From assembly GCA_028532985.1 (NCBI GenBank), contig JANCIK010000008.1, positions 496,001-560,000 of the forward strand: a DNA stretch of 64,000 bases, in the 5' to 3' direction. The stretch is from Stropharia rugosoannulata. Its lineage: Eukaryota > Basidiomycota > Agaricomycetes > Agaricales > Strophariaceae. Each line of letters starts with the position of its first letter. Within the stretch, counting starts at the first letter, position 1. The notes beneath the pieces are model-generated. The model saw only the letters and a list, made by a program, of their open reading frames with translations. It was not told where the DNA came from and did no database searches. A program made the position numbers and the translations under genes. Positions 11,744 to 23,920 of this stretch are shown here, piece by piece.

Positions 11744-13443
11744 TCAGAAACCGTGGCTGGCCATCATCTCTTCGAACCCAAAATGTGACATGCCCTGGCT
11801 ACCGTCGTCGGCGAAGGCGCGGCCCTCGAGCGAGTGCATGTACTCCTGGCCAAACTCGAGCCCGGTCGCATGCGATGGCGCGAGCGCGAGGCTCTCGGTG
11901 TACTTGGGCATGCCCAGGTCGATCGGGGGGATCGCGTTGATGTCGAAGTCGTCCGACGAGAGCAGCACCGCGGAGTCGTTCGCCCAGAGTGAGTTGCTGT
12001 CGCCCCATGTGAAGGAGGCGAACTCTTGCTGGAGCTGCATCTCGGACTGCATCTGCATCTCGGCCTGCGCCTGCGCCTCGAGGTCGGACACGTGTGAGAG
12101 CGCGGTGCCGAAGGTTGTTGCGCTGTCCGAGGGGAAAGAGGCGATCGGCGTGAAGGGCCCGGTGGCTGGGGACGAGGGCCCTGACGAGCCTGAGCCTATT
12201 GACGACGCGGGCGACACGATCTGGTGCGCGGGGAGCAGGAGCGACTCGCCGCCCATGGAAGTGTTGAGCGACGGGAACGCCGTGCTGCCGTGCAGACCTG
12301 CAGCGTTGTACATGTTGCGCATGAACTCGGAGGACTGTGAAGAAAACGAAAATACCACACCGATCATCAACGCACACGTCAGTTTTGGACGGATCACAAT
12401 GACATCAGCGAGCGGGATAGTGCGTACCTGGAGACTGGCCTCGAAGGACTGACTCTGCATCGCGAACGAGGGCGCGACGTAGGAGGGGTTGGGCACGTAG
12501 TCGAAGCTCGACAGCGCATCCTCGTGTCCGGGCGCCGCCCGCCGGCTGATCATGGGCAGGAGCGACGGCGAGGTGGGGCACGACGGCGTCATCTGGTATA
12601 CGCTCGGGATCTGTATCGACTGGAACGGCGGCGGCGTGGGCATGGACGCGGAACGCTGGCCGCTCGTGCGCGGCATCGGTACGACGAAAGAAACGGACGA
12701 CTCGCTCTCCTCGAACTCGAATTTCTTGGGCTTCTTGCCGTTCTTGGGTCGGCCGTCCTTGTCCTTCGCGCGCTGCGGGCGGTAGACATAGTTGGGGTAC
12801 AGCTTTTCGTGCTCTTTTTTCTTATCTTTGGCGAGGTCCTCCCACATCTGGCGCTCGGCGGCGGACAGGCTCTTCCACTGCTGGCTGATTGTCTTGGAGA
12901 GGTCGGCCTGGCGCTGCTTCTTTGCGGGACCCTCTGGCGCGGCCGCGCTCTCGTCCTGCAGCTGCTGGCGGTCCTCGCAGCATTTGCGGCGGAAGAGGAT
13001 GAAGGCGTTCTCGGGGCGCTTGATGTAGTCCTCGTCGCCCTTCTTCGGCCGGCGCTCTATGGGATCTGTGCTGCATGATGATTTTCTCCGCTTGGAGGCG
13101 GGTGTCTGTAAGATCGGTGAGTCTGATTGGGATGGGAATGCCGTCTGGGGCGGGGGTGTCATTGACGATGAAGGTAGTGTACATTGAGACAAAGGGAGGG
13201 AACGCAGGTCGGCTTCGAAGGGGGACGGGCATGGGGAGGAGAAAGGACTGTCGAGATTGTGTGTCGTGGGGAAAGAGAAGGTGCGGGGGGTGGGGGAGAC
13301 GATGTGGAGGGCGGGAGGCTGGGGCGCATCCGTGGACACTTCGAGTGCTAAGGTGAGTGGCAGCGCGCTTAGTTTGCGAGCGTGGAACTGACTAAAGCGG
13401 ACTCACTTCGGGACACGGTATCGCGTGTGCGGAGGGCGGGCAT
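11744..13443 (-). CDS. HMG-box transcription factor (agaricomycete developmental type)
   Basis: Three exons: 13407-13443, 12428-13347 and 11744-12334, giving 515 residues. The first exon (MPALRTRDTVSR) is needed because the long second-exon frame has no nearby ATG; the donor GAA|GTGAGT and acceptor TTAG restore frame into TLEVSTDAPQPPALHIVSPT. The HMG box spans about residues 122-203 (KRPENAFILFRRKC ... LSKTISQQWKSLS ... MWEDLAKDKKKEHEKLYP). It has a Lys/Gln-rich insert after helix 1 and a basic tail RPKNGKKPKK that may act as nuclear signal. The C-terminal half is rich in Ser, Pro, Gln and Met (QAQAEMQMQSEMQLQQE), as in activation domains. HMG-box factors bind the DNA minor groove and bend it; in mushrooms such proteins often control mating or fruiting. 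The 93-nt intron 12335-12427 is a multiple of three without stops, so retention would add 31 residues. Confidence 0.85.
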
Positions 13444-16400
13444 AATGGGAGTCGTAAGGGCGGGGGACAATGGAGGGAGGGAGGGAAAGGGAGGAAAGAA
13501 TAATGGTGTCGCGTCTGAAGATGCCAATCGTTTTTCTTTGCCTCGGGCAGACAGGGAGAACAATAATCAAATGCTCGGGGCGGGGCACAAAAAGCAAAAC
13601 AATACGAGCGGAGAGTTTTATACTTGCCACCACGAAAGCGATACCAAGATAGGTTCCGCCGAAGGACACGAGCCCAATTCCGTAAGGTTCACCTGGGATT
13701 CGCTTTCATTGTCTGCGCCCAATTTGGATGCTTCGAGGGGCCATCGCCCGATAAGGTCGACGCGACATCCTGTTGCGTCCTATTTGCTGCGCCAATGCAT
13801 CTCCTTATTGTCTCTGTCGCTGCGCTCCCCCACTGCCCCCTCGCCCGCCCCTCGCCCGCCCCCTCGTCTCTGCGCGCGCTCTGCAGGACGCGCTGCCCAC
13901 TGCCCCGTCCAGCCCCAAATCAGCCCTTCGTGACAGCACCGCACACGTGTGGCCAGGCGCCCCAGCCAAAACGGGCCCAGTAGCAAGCTCCTTCAAAATT
14001 CCCAATATGGCAGGCGAGACCCGGCCGTTCGTCGCACCAGTTCCCACCCATCCCTGCCTGCACTTTGAATTGATTTCCTGCCCGATGAGATTCTGCGCGA
14101 TCCGTCCCTGATGCGCTCTGGCCTGCCCGCTGCTCCTCGGCCTCTCCCTGCATTCCCTGCCCCAGCGCGCGGGCCAGCGACGCACCCCCGCGCGCACATA
14201 CTGCGCCAGACGGCAGCGGCACAACGAGGGCCAGCCGCACGGCATCCGCGAAATTAAGATATCACCGCGTGACACACCAGAACGTCATGTCTTCTCTCCA
14301 GCTGGTGGCGGCAATCTTCACGCGCTACCCAGAACAGAGTGGCCATCGGACCATGCCCCCGCCAGCGGAGCGCAGCCGATACTCATGTACGCTCGCTTGT
14401 CGCTTCTCAGTGCGCGCCCTCTGCCCAACCCGTCTGCCGCATATCCACTCTGCACGCCCTGGTCCGTAATATCCGACACGAGCCCGGTTTCTAGCTCTCT
14501 CTGCGCGCCCGGTGTGTTATGTACATACGTCGCTCTCCGGACATGCGTCGTCATTGTCGATGTGTATAGACTAGTATCCCTCTGCCTCGCGGAGGAATAT
14601 TCCATTTTGTGACGAATTTATCCCATTTTATCCACCCCACTTGCTCGCAGTCAGGCTTGCAATGGCCAGTTGGTGGCCAGCGCGCGCTCTCAGGCGACGG
14701 AGGCATTTCGCACTTGCCTATTCCGTTCATAATTGCCGTTTCCGTCTTATGACGATCGGGCGCAGATCGAACCCTACCCCCAGGGTAAGGTTAGGTGCGG
14801 GATTCCACCACGGATTCACATCTCGCACGATCTCATTCATAATCCCACCGCATAAATATAGAGCTGGTATCCTGGGACTGGGTGATGACGCCTCCGGCGG
14901 CAGTATAGATAACGTCCATGACAGGCTTCTAGCCATCGCTGGGGCGCTTGCGTTGCATTGCGTACGGCGCAGGGCCAAGTTCGACGAAGGTAAGGAAATA
15001 TGGAACTTGGGTGGCCAGTACATCGCGGAGTGGCACCCCCGTCCGACGAGTGGCGGGCCCACGCACGCACCTTCAAGGCGGACGGACGAGAGATATGTGC
15101 ACTGCACCCGACACGTGCTGGGATCCCACACTAGGCGCATGATTATCAGCACTGTGCTGTGACCGTCGAGTCAGAGTCAGACGAGCAGTTACGCTGTCAA
15201 TGTCAATGTCTCTTTTCCATCTGCTCTATTTTTAGCCTTCCGTTTGATCCCCCCCGTCTGCGCGTCTATTCTAGGGCGCGCGGCCGGGGCAGTGCGCGTC
15301 CCGCTGGGACGGGACTAGTGCAGAGCCTGTTTGTCGTTTGCGCTGCGAGCCATCATGAGCCTGATCGCAACAGGTGTGCTTGACGTCCTGCACGGCCGCA
15401 CGAACACGATCATTGACGGTCGTCACTCCTCTCGCACTAGGACCCACAACGGCAGGGGCGCCCCGCATCACGCCATGCAAGGCTATGGCTATGCGCGCTG
15501 CTGCGTATTGGGTATTGGATATTGGCTATCCAACATCCACAGGAATATGAAAATGGCGTGTATTGCGATGTATACTTAGGACTTTAGAGCACAGGATGAC
15601 TGACTGACTCCACCTCAGGAACGAAATTTCTCACATGCAATCGCTGCGCGAGTCTGAGTGCGAATTCGAGTCAGTGCAGATAGATGCTCGCGCGAGATAG
15701 CATAATGCTGGGAGCTGGTGGTCAGTAGATCACATCTATCTGTTTGTCTGTCTGGTATTCCACGACATAAAAGAGTGAAGGCGGTGCCACCACGGGCCAT
15801 GGGTTGGTGCTGCATTGGGGAAATGACTCGACTCGACTCTATTTCTCCGCGGCGCAAAAACGCTTTTTCGTGGGCTATAGCCCGTGCTGGCGATCTCGGC
15901 GCGCTTCATTCATTAATAGCGACATACATAGCAGCTTAAACTCCGCCCGTTCAAAACGTCAACCGCTACGGCAATGAGCTAAGCCCCTACCTTCGGCGCA
16001 TACATTTTGCTTTGGAAAATGCTCGATCCTCCAACCGTGTATTACATGCGGTTTCTAATTTAATTTAATCTGCCGCCAGCACAATGGCGAGTGCAAGGAC
16101 AGGCGTGGGGTGCACAAAAGACTAGAAGTGATGAGAGTACATCACTGGAAAGCAGGTATGGAACGATAAGTGTGTACATGTACGTGAGGATCCAGCATAT
16201 ACTATACTTATCGCCTGCTTGTGTACAGTCAGCTGGGCGGGGGGGCTTCGACAGGACAATGCGCGGTCGGTAATATGTGAGAACGCCAGCGCCGGCCTGT
16301 TCCTCTTGCCTATCTCGGGACGGCGCGTCGCGGTGTAGATTTGGAAATAGACGCCGGGGTAGATTAAGGTTAAGATTAAGATTAATAACCCCCCTTCCCT

Positions 16401-18991
16401 ACGGCAGCACGGGTGTTTCGTGTGGTGTGTTTTCAACGTGATTCTGTTCATGCGCCAAAGTGAAATGAAATGGGTGATATTACCGATTTAACGCCCTAAG
16501 CGTACGGGTGATATGTACATACTGCATACTTGTCGACGCTGGTCTGGTCTGGTAGATGAGGAGGCGCCCCGGTGCGCGTCTGTCTGGACTCCACGGTCGC
16601 TGTGGCAGCCACGATCACGATTCAGAGCGTGTCAACCGCGTCGGCGTGTGCAACAGGCACGTCCGCCCTGCGCGTCTGAGTCATACCCTCGCGGGTCTAT
16701 ACTTACTACGTACTGCACACTTATTTACCACCACGATCATCCACGCATCGCGCCTTCTCTACATCGCACCGCTCCTGTGTTCTAGCACCCCTAAGTTACA
16801 TACATACACGGCGTACCCACGCAGGCACCGCGGGAGCCGGGGCAGAACCGTACTCTATACGCAAGTATGCTATACTTGACGATTTGAAACGAGGCCGCAC
16901 GAACGTTAATATTATTTACGGACAATGGGCTGTCGCACAAGCTGTCGTGCGCGTTCGTGATGGACGGACGGACGGTAATTCAATCGGGCCTCATACATAC
17001 ACCCATTCACCCATCCAGCACCGCATAGTGTAATATTCGACGACAGATGGAAGCGCAGGGAAGGTGATGAGGATGCGTAGATTGTGGAAGGTGGGGGCGG
17101 ACGGGCCAGAAATAGCCTCTCGGGTCCATCCTGAATAGGCGAACAATGGGCGTCTTTATTTAAACAGCGCTCCCCAACCCGTGCGGTGGGTGTAAACGGC
17201 GATTTGTTAGGAGGGAGTGGGACTTGGCGCAGGGCGTGCACTGGATATGTAGATATAGAAGTCAATTCGCGTCCGGTGACTGGGTGCGCGCGGGCGCACC
17301 GTGGGCTTGCCACTGATTATGTTCTGTGCGAGATGTCGGAGGGTCTCTGGCATGAGAAGAGGTATCACTAAGCTTGAATGGAGTTGAGCGGTGTGTCTTC
17401 ACATGTAAGAGAGTTTTTGGGCTGCTGGGTATAGTAGAACATCGCGGTGTGCCTGTTTTTGAGTGAGTCGTATATTTCTCGCTGTGATGTACTTGTAAGA
17501 CGTCGGGCCCGATGACAGTTACTCTCAGTGTGTGATCACTCCGCAGGAGGGTATTCAAGCTGTATACATGCACTAGAAAAGACTACCTTCAAGAATTACA
17601 CTCGCACAATATGTGCTCATCGTCGTGCAATACCAGCGTATCGTGCAATGCGTATGTGGAATCCGGGATTCAACAGTTTAACCCATCCATATCTAAGCGA
17701 GCTCTGCACATATCGCATCATCCCACACTGCCAGTGCCAGCTCGTGCCGGCATAGCCACCATGTTCCCGGGGCATGCCGTCACCCTCCGGAGGTGCTTTC
17801 CGGGGCTTTCCATGCATCCTTCGCCTCGAATTTTTCGCTAGCAGGCGGGTATTGGAGTTGATGCTGCTCCACGGAGCTCAGTCCCAGTGCCATCCTGATT
17901 CCTGTGCCATCGATAGCGCCTGCCGGCGATGGAAGCGTCGCGCAATAAATAATATATCCTGCATCGTACATATTCGCGGTGTAGATATGCGAGGGGTGAA
18001 AGCTGGCTCGGGAACGGGTTGATGTGATATCGCCTGCCAGTAGGCTCCAGCACAAGGTCCGCTGGGCGTTCCGGTGTTCTGCCAGTGCGGGACGCTGATA
18101 AGATCCGTCGGGCATAGGAAGCGACGGAGCTTCCGCCTCTATCTACGTGTCGGCGAACAACACCTCCGGCAGTACGTCCTTTTACTAGTATTACCTGTGG
18201 TCTCTCCTGTGGTGTGCATGTTCGATGACGGTGCGTCTAAAAAAACTCGGATGTCCGGCAGTATACTACACACATACATACGCGCAGGAGTTACCGGTTA
18301 CCGACCACCCTGGCTGTCCTCTTCCCTGCCACATCATAACTCAAAGATCGACGAGGTTTATTACGGGCGCCAAGATCGCTCAGGCGCGCACTGCAATATT
18401 GATTACTCTGCGAAGCATCCGCCGGCCACCAAGTTATGTATTGCATGTATGTGCACCCAACGCATCACAAGCGCATTGCCCATAGCCCATGATAAATATT
18501 ACAGATGCCGCTCTCGACTGGACTGTCATGATGGTTTCCCAAGCACGCCCGGTTGCCCGAGAACATATCGATGGTGGCGATGGCGAAGCGGATGCGAATT
18601 GTATTGCATATCGAGCTGCAGCACATGTCTCTTCAGAGCTCCTGACCTGCGCTCGCGACTACATTGCGGCGACTGCGCCCTGCGTGCGCTTACGTGCCTC
18701 GTTGCAGCGCCACCAGGAGCATGGACGCCGGCAACCGTCGGCAACTAAACCGAGGGAGGGAGAGAGTGACGTCGGATTCGCGACCCGTCACAACGTGGTA
18801 TCTCATGGTCACGCGTCAGGGTTTCGAAGGACTCGTCACTCAATTGGTGACTCACATAAGCTAGACTTCCTCCTCTCAGCTCTACGCTGCTGGCGTGCAC
18901 ACGAAGGCCTGACCGACGTGATTAATTGCGCACTTTCGTAATAACACTGCAGCTGCGTTTACTATCTTCCTGGCGAGCTACTGTCAGACGA
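13444..18991. other. 5.5 kb gene-free region between divergent HMG-box and DNA glycosylase genes
   Basis: Frames here are short and overlapping, with no conserved motifs, despite high local GC (especially 13800-14500). It includes the upstream region of the HMG-box gene and of the plus-strand glycosylase gene. A short GATTAAG/GTTAAG repeat sits near 16360-16386. It may hold distal regulatory sequence or non-coding transcripts, but nothing in the sequence proves either. Confidence 0.4.
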
Positions 18992-20026
18992 ATGGCAGCG
19001 ACGCATACGCGTAGCGTCAGCAGCACCACGAAACGGCCACGTTCTCCATCACCTGCCGCCCCCCGCGGGCGCAAGGCGCGCCTACACAGTCCTGATTCAG
19101 ATTCAGCCGTCGCGCACGCCGCACGCCCAGCCACACCGAGTCAGTTTCCTAAAGTGACAGACACAGAGGCGCCTTCGAAGGCGAAGAAGCTGAAGCTGCA
19201 GGCCACGTACACCGAGGCGTCCGCCTTCCCGGACTACGCGCACCCAACACCCGCAGAGGCGCAGGAGGTGTTCGACCTGCTCGCCCAGGCGCACCGTCCC
19301 GAGTCCGGGGCGCCTGTCCGTAAACCCCCGACGGCGACCAGCAACGCAGCGAAGACGTGTGGCAGCGTGCCGAACGTGATAGAGGAGCTCATCGGCACCA
19401 TCCTGTCCCAGAATACGTCTGCGCAGAACTACACCCGCACAAAGAAGGGCCTGGACGACGCGTTTGGGCGCAACAATTTTGCTGCGATCGCGGATGCGCC
19501 CCATGCGGCCGTGGTCGATGCGATACGCTCCGGTGGGCTGGCGAACAAGAAGGCGACGACGATCCAGAATGTGCTCAGGTCGGTTAAAGCTAAGCATGGG
19601 GACTACTCGCTGCAGCACCTGGCGGCTACGGAGGACGAGACGAGGATGTCTGATGATGACATCATGCAGGAGCTCATTTCATATGACGGCGTCGGCCCAA
19701 AGACTGCGTCCTGTGTACTACTGTTCTGCCTGGGCCGCGACTCTTTCGCTGTTGATACGCATGTATTCCGCCTCAGCAAAGTGTTAGGCTGGGTACCAGC
19801 TAACGCAACCCGAATTACCACCCAGGCGCATTTGGACCTGCGAATTCCGAACGAGCTGAAGTACGGCCTACATGTTTTGATGATCCAACACGGTCGGGTC
19901 TGCAAGGGATGCAAAAAGACTGGTTCGCACGAGCCTTGCATCCTCAAAACGTACCTCAGAAATAAAAAAGGTGAAAAGCAGTCTGACATAGATATCAAGC
20001 TCGAAAATGTGAAAGAGGAGGAGTAA
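18992..20026 (+). CDS. HhH-GPD DNA glycosylase, endonuclease III-like
   Basis: Single exon, 344 residues; 18992 is the first ATG in a frame that extends a little further upstream through non-ATG codons. The N-terminus is basic and Ser/Pro-rich (KRPRSPSPAAPRGRKAR), a plausible nuclear signal. The base-excision domain follows: ELIGTILSQNTS, then the helix-hairpin-helix YDGVGPKTASCV (about residues 231-242) with the lysine expected of bifunctional glycosylase/AP-lyase enzymes, and FAVDTHVFRLSK with the catalytic aspartate (about 255). It would remove damaged bases during base excision repair. The C-terminal cysteine region reads HGRVCKGCKKTGSHEPC: only three cysteines in a C-x2-C-x8-C arrangement, not the C-x6-C-x2-C-x5-C of the EndoIII [4Fe-4S] cluster, so the cluster is probably absent or altered. 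The tail is acidic and Lys-rich. Confidence 0.88.
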   Translation: MAATHTRSVSSTTKRPRSPSPAAPRGRKARLHSPDSDSAVAHAARPATPSQFPKVTDTEAPSKAKKLKLQATYTEASAFPDYAHPTPAEAQEVFDLLAQAHRPESGAPVRKPPTATSNAAKTCGSVPNVIEELIGTILSQNTSAQNYTRTKKGLDDAFGRNNFAAIADAPHAAVVDAIRSGGLANKKATTIQNVLRSVKAKHGDYSLQHLAATEDETRMSDDDIMQELISYDGVGPKTASCVLLFCLGRDSFAVDTHVFRLSKVLGWVPANATRITTQAHLDLRIPNELKYGLHVLMIQHGRVCKGCKKTGSHEPCILKTYLRNKKGEKQSDIDIKLENVKEEE

Positions 20027-23000
20027 TGAAGTACCATAGAATATAAGCACCTCCGAGCTGGGCCAAAGGGCAATTTGCACCCTTGCAATCGTAAGCGCAC
20101 AGATTGGCGACGGCGCCTACAATGACGACAACACGACGGGTACACTGTGGGCGCTAAAATTGGTTACGATACTTTGCCATCCTTGGCATCAGCCATCAGA
20201 ATCTAACGCCGAAGCTGAAGTCCCTCATCCAACCCACTCACAGAACCAGGGATTCACTCTCGTCTGAATTCCATGGTAAATTCGAGCTGGGATAACCCAG
20301 TCAACTTGTTTGGCCATCGAAAACGTGCCTTGAAGACAAACACCCACATACGGACGTCTGATACTGATACTGATATTTTCATATGAAATGTCATTGTCAG
20401 TTGAGGTTCCTATAGTGAACTAGTGCGTGCTTCGAATTTTTTAATAACCCCAGCGCCTCCCAGGCCTTCCCATTGGGAGTTGCGCACTCTGCGCCGCCTC
20501 ATTGAACAGCCCCGCATTTCCGAGAAACGTTCTGATCGCTGCAAAACGTGCTACCAGTCCCTTTCTGGCCGCCCGCGCTCCCACACTCGCGCCGTGGGGG
20601 GGCCAGTGTAGGCCGTAGCGCGCTCTTGCCGGTGTGATACGCCACTCGCGCATATTATATCATGGATATGTACATCACGGAGTGAGTGGCCGTGCCAGCG
20701 TGTCCCCTCTGCCCCGTATTCGCCCGCGTCAGCTGCCCTGCGCCCCGCTCGCGCTCTCACGCACTGTGGGCGCCGCGGCGGCGACGGCGGGATGCTTATT
20801 GTCTTTCGACTTGCCGCGCGCCGGATTAGGACATATATGTTTCTCCGGCTAGCGAGCGCGTGCCCTTTATGACATGTCGTGGGACACGGCTGGCGCTCGC
20901 GCCCCAGCCTCGGGCACGGCGCAGCTCACGCGTGGGTCAGGGCGGCGCAGGCGTAGGGCTAGTAGTGCAATGGACGTGGGAGTGCGGGCAGGATATGGTA
21001 CGGCCGCAGAAACTCTAACTCAAGAGTGCGAAGCCCATGAACGTGTTTCAGCTAAGTTAGACGCCAGGCACTTTAGTGGGTAATTCTGTACTGCCCTACT
21101 ACTGCCGTCATTTGGGATTACTTGTACTTATGAATTTTCATATCTGGGGTATCTGGGAAGAATACTTTCAGGCTTTTCGTTGTGACTCGTTACACGCCGG
21201 CTAGACGGTGCGTCCACCCGAGGATGCACATTAATTTTAATCTCTGCGTCGTTCGTATATGGTGCGCCTTGTATTTTATTTTGCACCCCGTCCGGAAGGG
21301 GGAGGCAATCAGGGTATGTGATAGATGTATGATTCGATTCGATTAGAAAAGACGGCTGATCCTACTAGGGCCCAGATTCAAAGCGCGTATTCCGACTCCG
21401 AGATCATCTCTGTGGCGCACATTTCGCTGTTATCAGTCGATACGTCTAGCTAGTCTTAATCAAATTGACTATGCAGTGACATATGTATGTATGTTAAGTT
21501 CCGAGACTAATAGCTAGAATGTCAGGAAGGAACATACGGGCGTTGCACTCCCATGTTCGCCGGGCAGGGCGCTAGTGTCAGTCAATCGTCGACGCCGCCT
21601 CCTCTCGTCGTACGGTACACGCACGACGGCGCTCCGGCCTCTTATGTGCCACCCGACGGCATTCAGGGAACCGACATTGAATGCCGAATCCTGGGTAGCA
21701 ATCTTACGGACACTCGAAACCATACGCTGTATCATAGACCCCGGCAGCGGTGATACGCGCTATTGTTATTGCTGGATCGTGTGTAACTGTGCCAGACTGT
21801 GCCACTGGGTATGTTCTGATATGTCATCCTTGCGCTCTCGTTCTGGAAATGAGAAAGCGCCTGACGTTATCGGGCGTAGTAGTATGCGTAGCACGTGCAC
21901 ATCGCAGCTAAGAGTGGGGCGCAGCGCATAAAGTCTCTGTGGGATGTTCTGATTAATTCCCTTTCTGAACAGAAAAGGCATGCTAAACGATAGCGCAATT
22001 TGAAATAAGAGAGGATGGTGTTCTCGTAGCAGGTAGTGTACTGTAAGCTAAACAATGTTTTGTCAAAACGAATGTGATGGATTCTATGTAGTAAGCTATT
22101 ACCTGCGAGCGTGCATAAGTGACTGATAAGATGCGTAAGCCCTTTCACGTGCTGAACCAGAGTTGGTCGCAAAGTGTTCGTATGTCTAAATGTTGGTGAA
22201 GACTACTGATTAAAAATCAAAAGATTTGTGGGGTAGAACAAAATTAGGCAAGTGCACAATCTGATGTATGCCTCCATGTAGAAATAAAGAGAGCTACAGC
22301 ACCGAGAGAGGCCTGCATCTTGAATGTTCTTGTGTTAGATCAAAATTAACATAGACATACACACATGTTATTCACAATTTCTCTGTTTGGCCCCATCGGC
22401 GGAGCTGGAGCGTCTATCCCACAGCCATTGCCGGGTAAGATCATGAGTAGAGAGGTACCAGCACTATCATGTGGTCTGCACTGATTGATCAGTATGAATG
22501 ACAATCTTCAGTGGCACGAGAAAAATAATTTGCTCGTCCTCGTTCTCAAGGGAGAACGAACAAATTTATATCTGGGTAGTAGACCTGACAGTGAATCCCA
22601 CCAACTTTGAAATCTTGCAAGCCCCGCCCGGTGAGGAAAGCAAGGTGCTCAAGACAGGATTCATCACTATCACCTTTCGTCTACATTGGTATAGTCGAGG
22701 AATCAAAATATCACTTCTGTATTCGGACATTCGCTTGTTCTTGAGAAATGTGCATGACTTGCCATCGAATCCAATATAACCTCCGAGGCTCCCGAGGTGT
22801 ATCTTTATGACCTCAAATCACATATGCTCACGATGTCTATTCACGGTTCGCAGGGTACATTTCGAGAATTGGCGAAGGTAATAGCATGCATGGTCAATTA
22901 ATTAAAGAAAGCACAATGATTGGGCTCAATTGAGTTCAGTATTAAAGTACATCCTTAGGTTTTATTTCGCACAATAACTCAGAGAGGCTAGAAAGTCCCA

Positions 23001-23920
23001 GCCGTCTGGTGGCCATTTCACTTCCCATTAATCTTATCCTTTACCTATCCTTTTTGAACTATCGGAGAATGGGCAAATATGTTCCTACCCGCTGCAAATA
23101 TATGTCCAAGCGTATAGTCAGGCTGCCTCGCGTATGCTAGCCCTTCCCGTGTTCCATCCGTGCGACGAGTACGTACGATATATCTAGCCATTTCTCCAGG
23201 AAGTATTCCGTAGAATGGAAGTAAATGCGACATTATTATATCATAGCCTAGTACCCGCTCTAACTCTGGCATGTCGCGCTGCTCGACGCTGCGCGCCATC
23301 AGGGCATGGGGCACATTACCAGAGTTCTGGGTCTACTCAAGGTTTGGACCGCATAAGGCAAATTGGATACAAAGAACCGGTAAGCTCGTGCCGAGGTTAA
23401 CTTTCGCTTGATCTGAAAGGATAATATAATCCCATTGGATGCTATCTCCTTCGGCTTCGATTCCTAGCCTTCTGCTCAGAGGGAATATTCTGCCTTGAAT
23501 ATCCTGGCATGAGCAGCGTGCCTTCCAGAAAGTAAAGATGTACCTCTTTCATCTATTTTATTTTGAACTACATATCAATGCTGCAGTCGAGGCTGTATGC
23601 ACCATGCAAAGCGGAGATCACGCGACTGCTATATTTGGGAGTGTGGCAAAGGATGCCACGATCTCTGTCACGATAGCCAATTGAATGTACTAGCACAGCT
23701 CCAACGCAGCTCTCCACAACGACCACGCCCAGCTTACAGTTTCTTTCGATAGTCCCCATGAACGACTAAAAGGCTCGACGGTGCAAAACACCAAACTTCA
23801 TCCAAGCCCAATGAGAACTGCTATGCAGGTTACGGAGGTCCAGCGTCAACCTCCGCCGGCGGTGCGGGAGGCGGCGGAAGGGTGCGTGCGCAGTATCGAA
23901 TCTTGTTTCCAGCTCATCTG
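20027..23920. other. gene-poor stretch upstream of the F-box-like gene
   Basis: No gene is well supported. A 93-codon plus-strand frame (22498-22779) has no recognisable family and no clear splice partners. A GC-rich, SacI-like CpG-dense patch lies at about 20560-20960. Just before the F-box-like gene, an ATG at 23812 opens a 39-codon frame that overlaps the main start (see findings). Confidence 0.35.

Noticed and set aside
13075..13180. possible intron near the start of the first HMG-box gene (GTACAC ... TTACAG)
   Set aside because: Removing it would break the reading frame into the HMG box; the unspliced frame is continuous and conserved.
14641..15162. 173-codon plus-strand frame in GC-rich DNA
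   Set aside because: Basic, repeat-free sequence with no motif and heavy overlap with frames on the other strand; long frames are expected in GC-rich DNA.
18074..18748. 224-codon plus-strand frame
   Set aside because: Arg/Cys/Ser-rich chance-like composition, no family features, non-ATG-poor surroundings.
22498..22779. 93-codon plus-strand frame, possibly with an upstream exon near 22365-22434
   Set aside because: The joined frame hits a stop, and no domain is recognisable.
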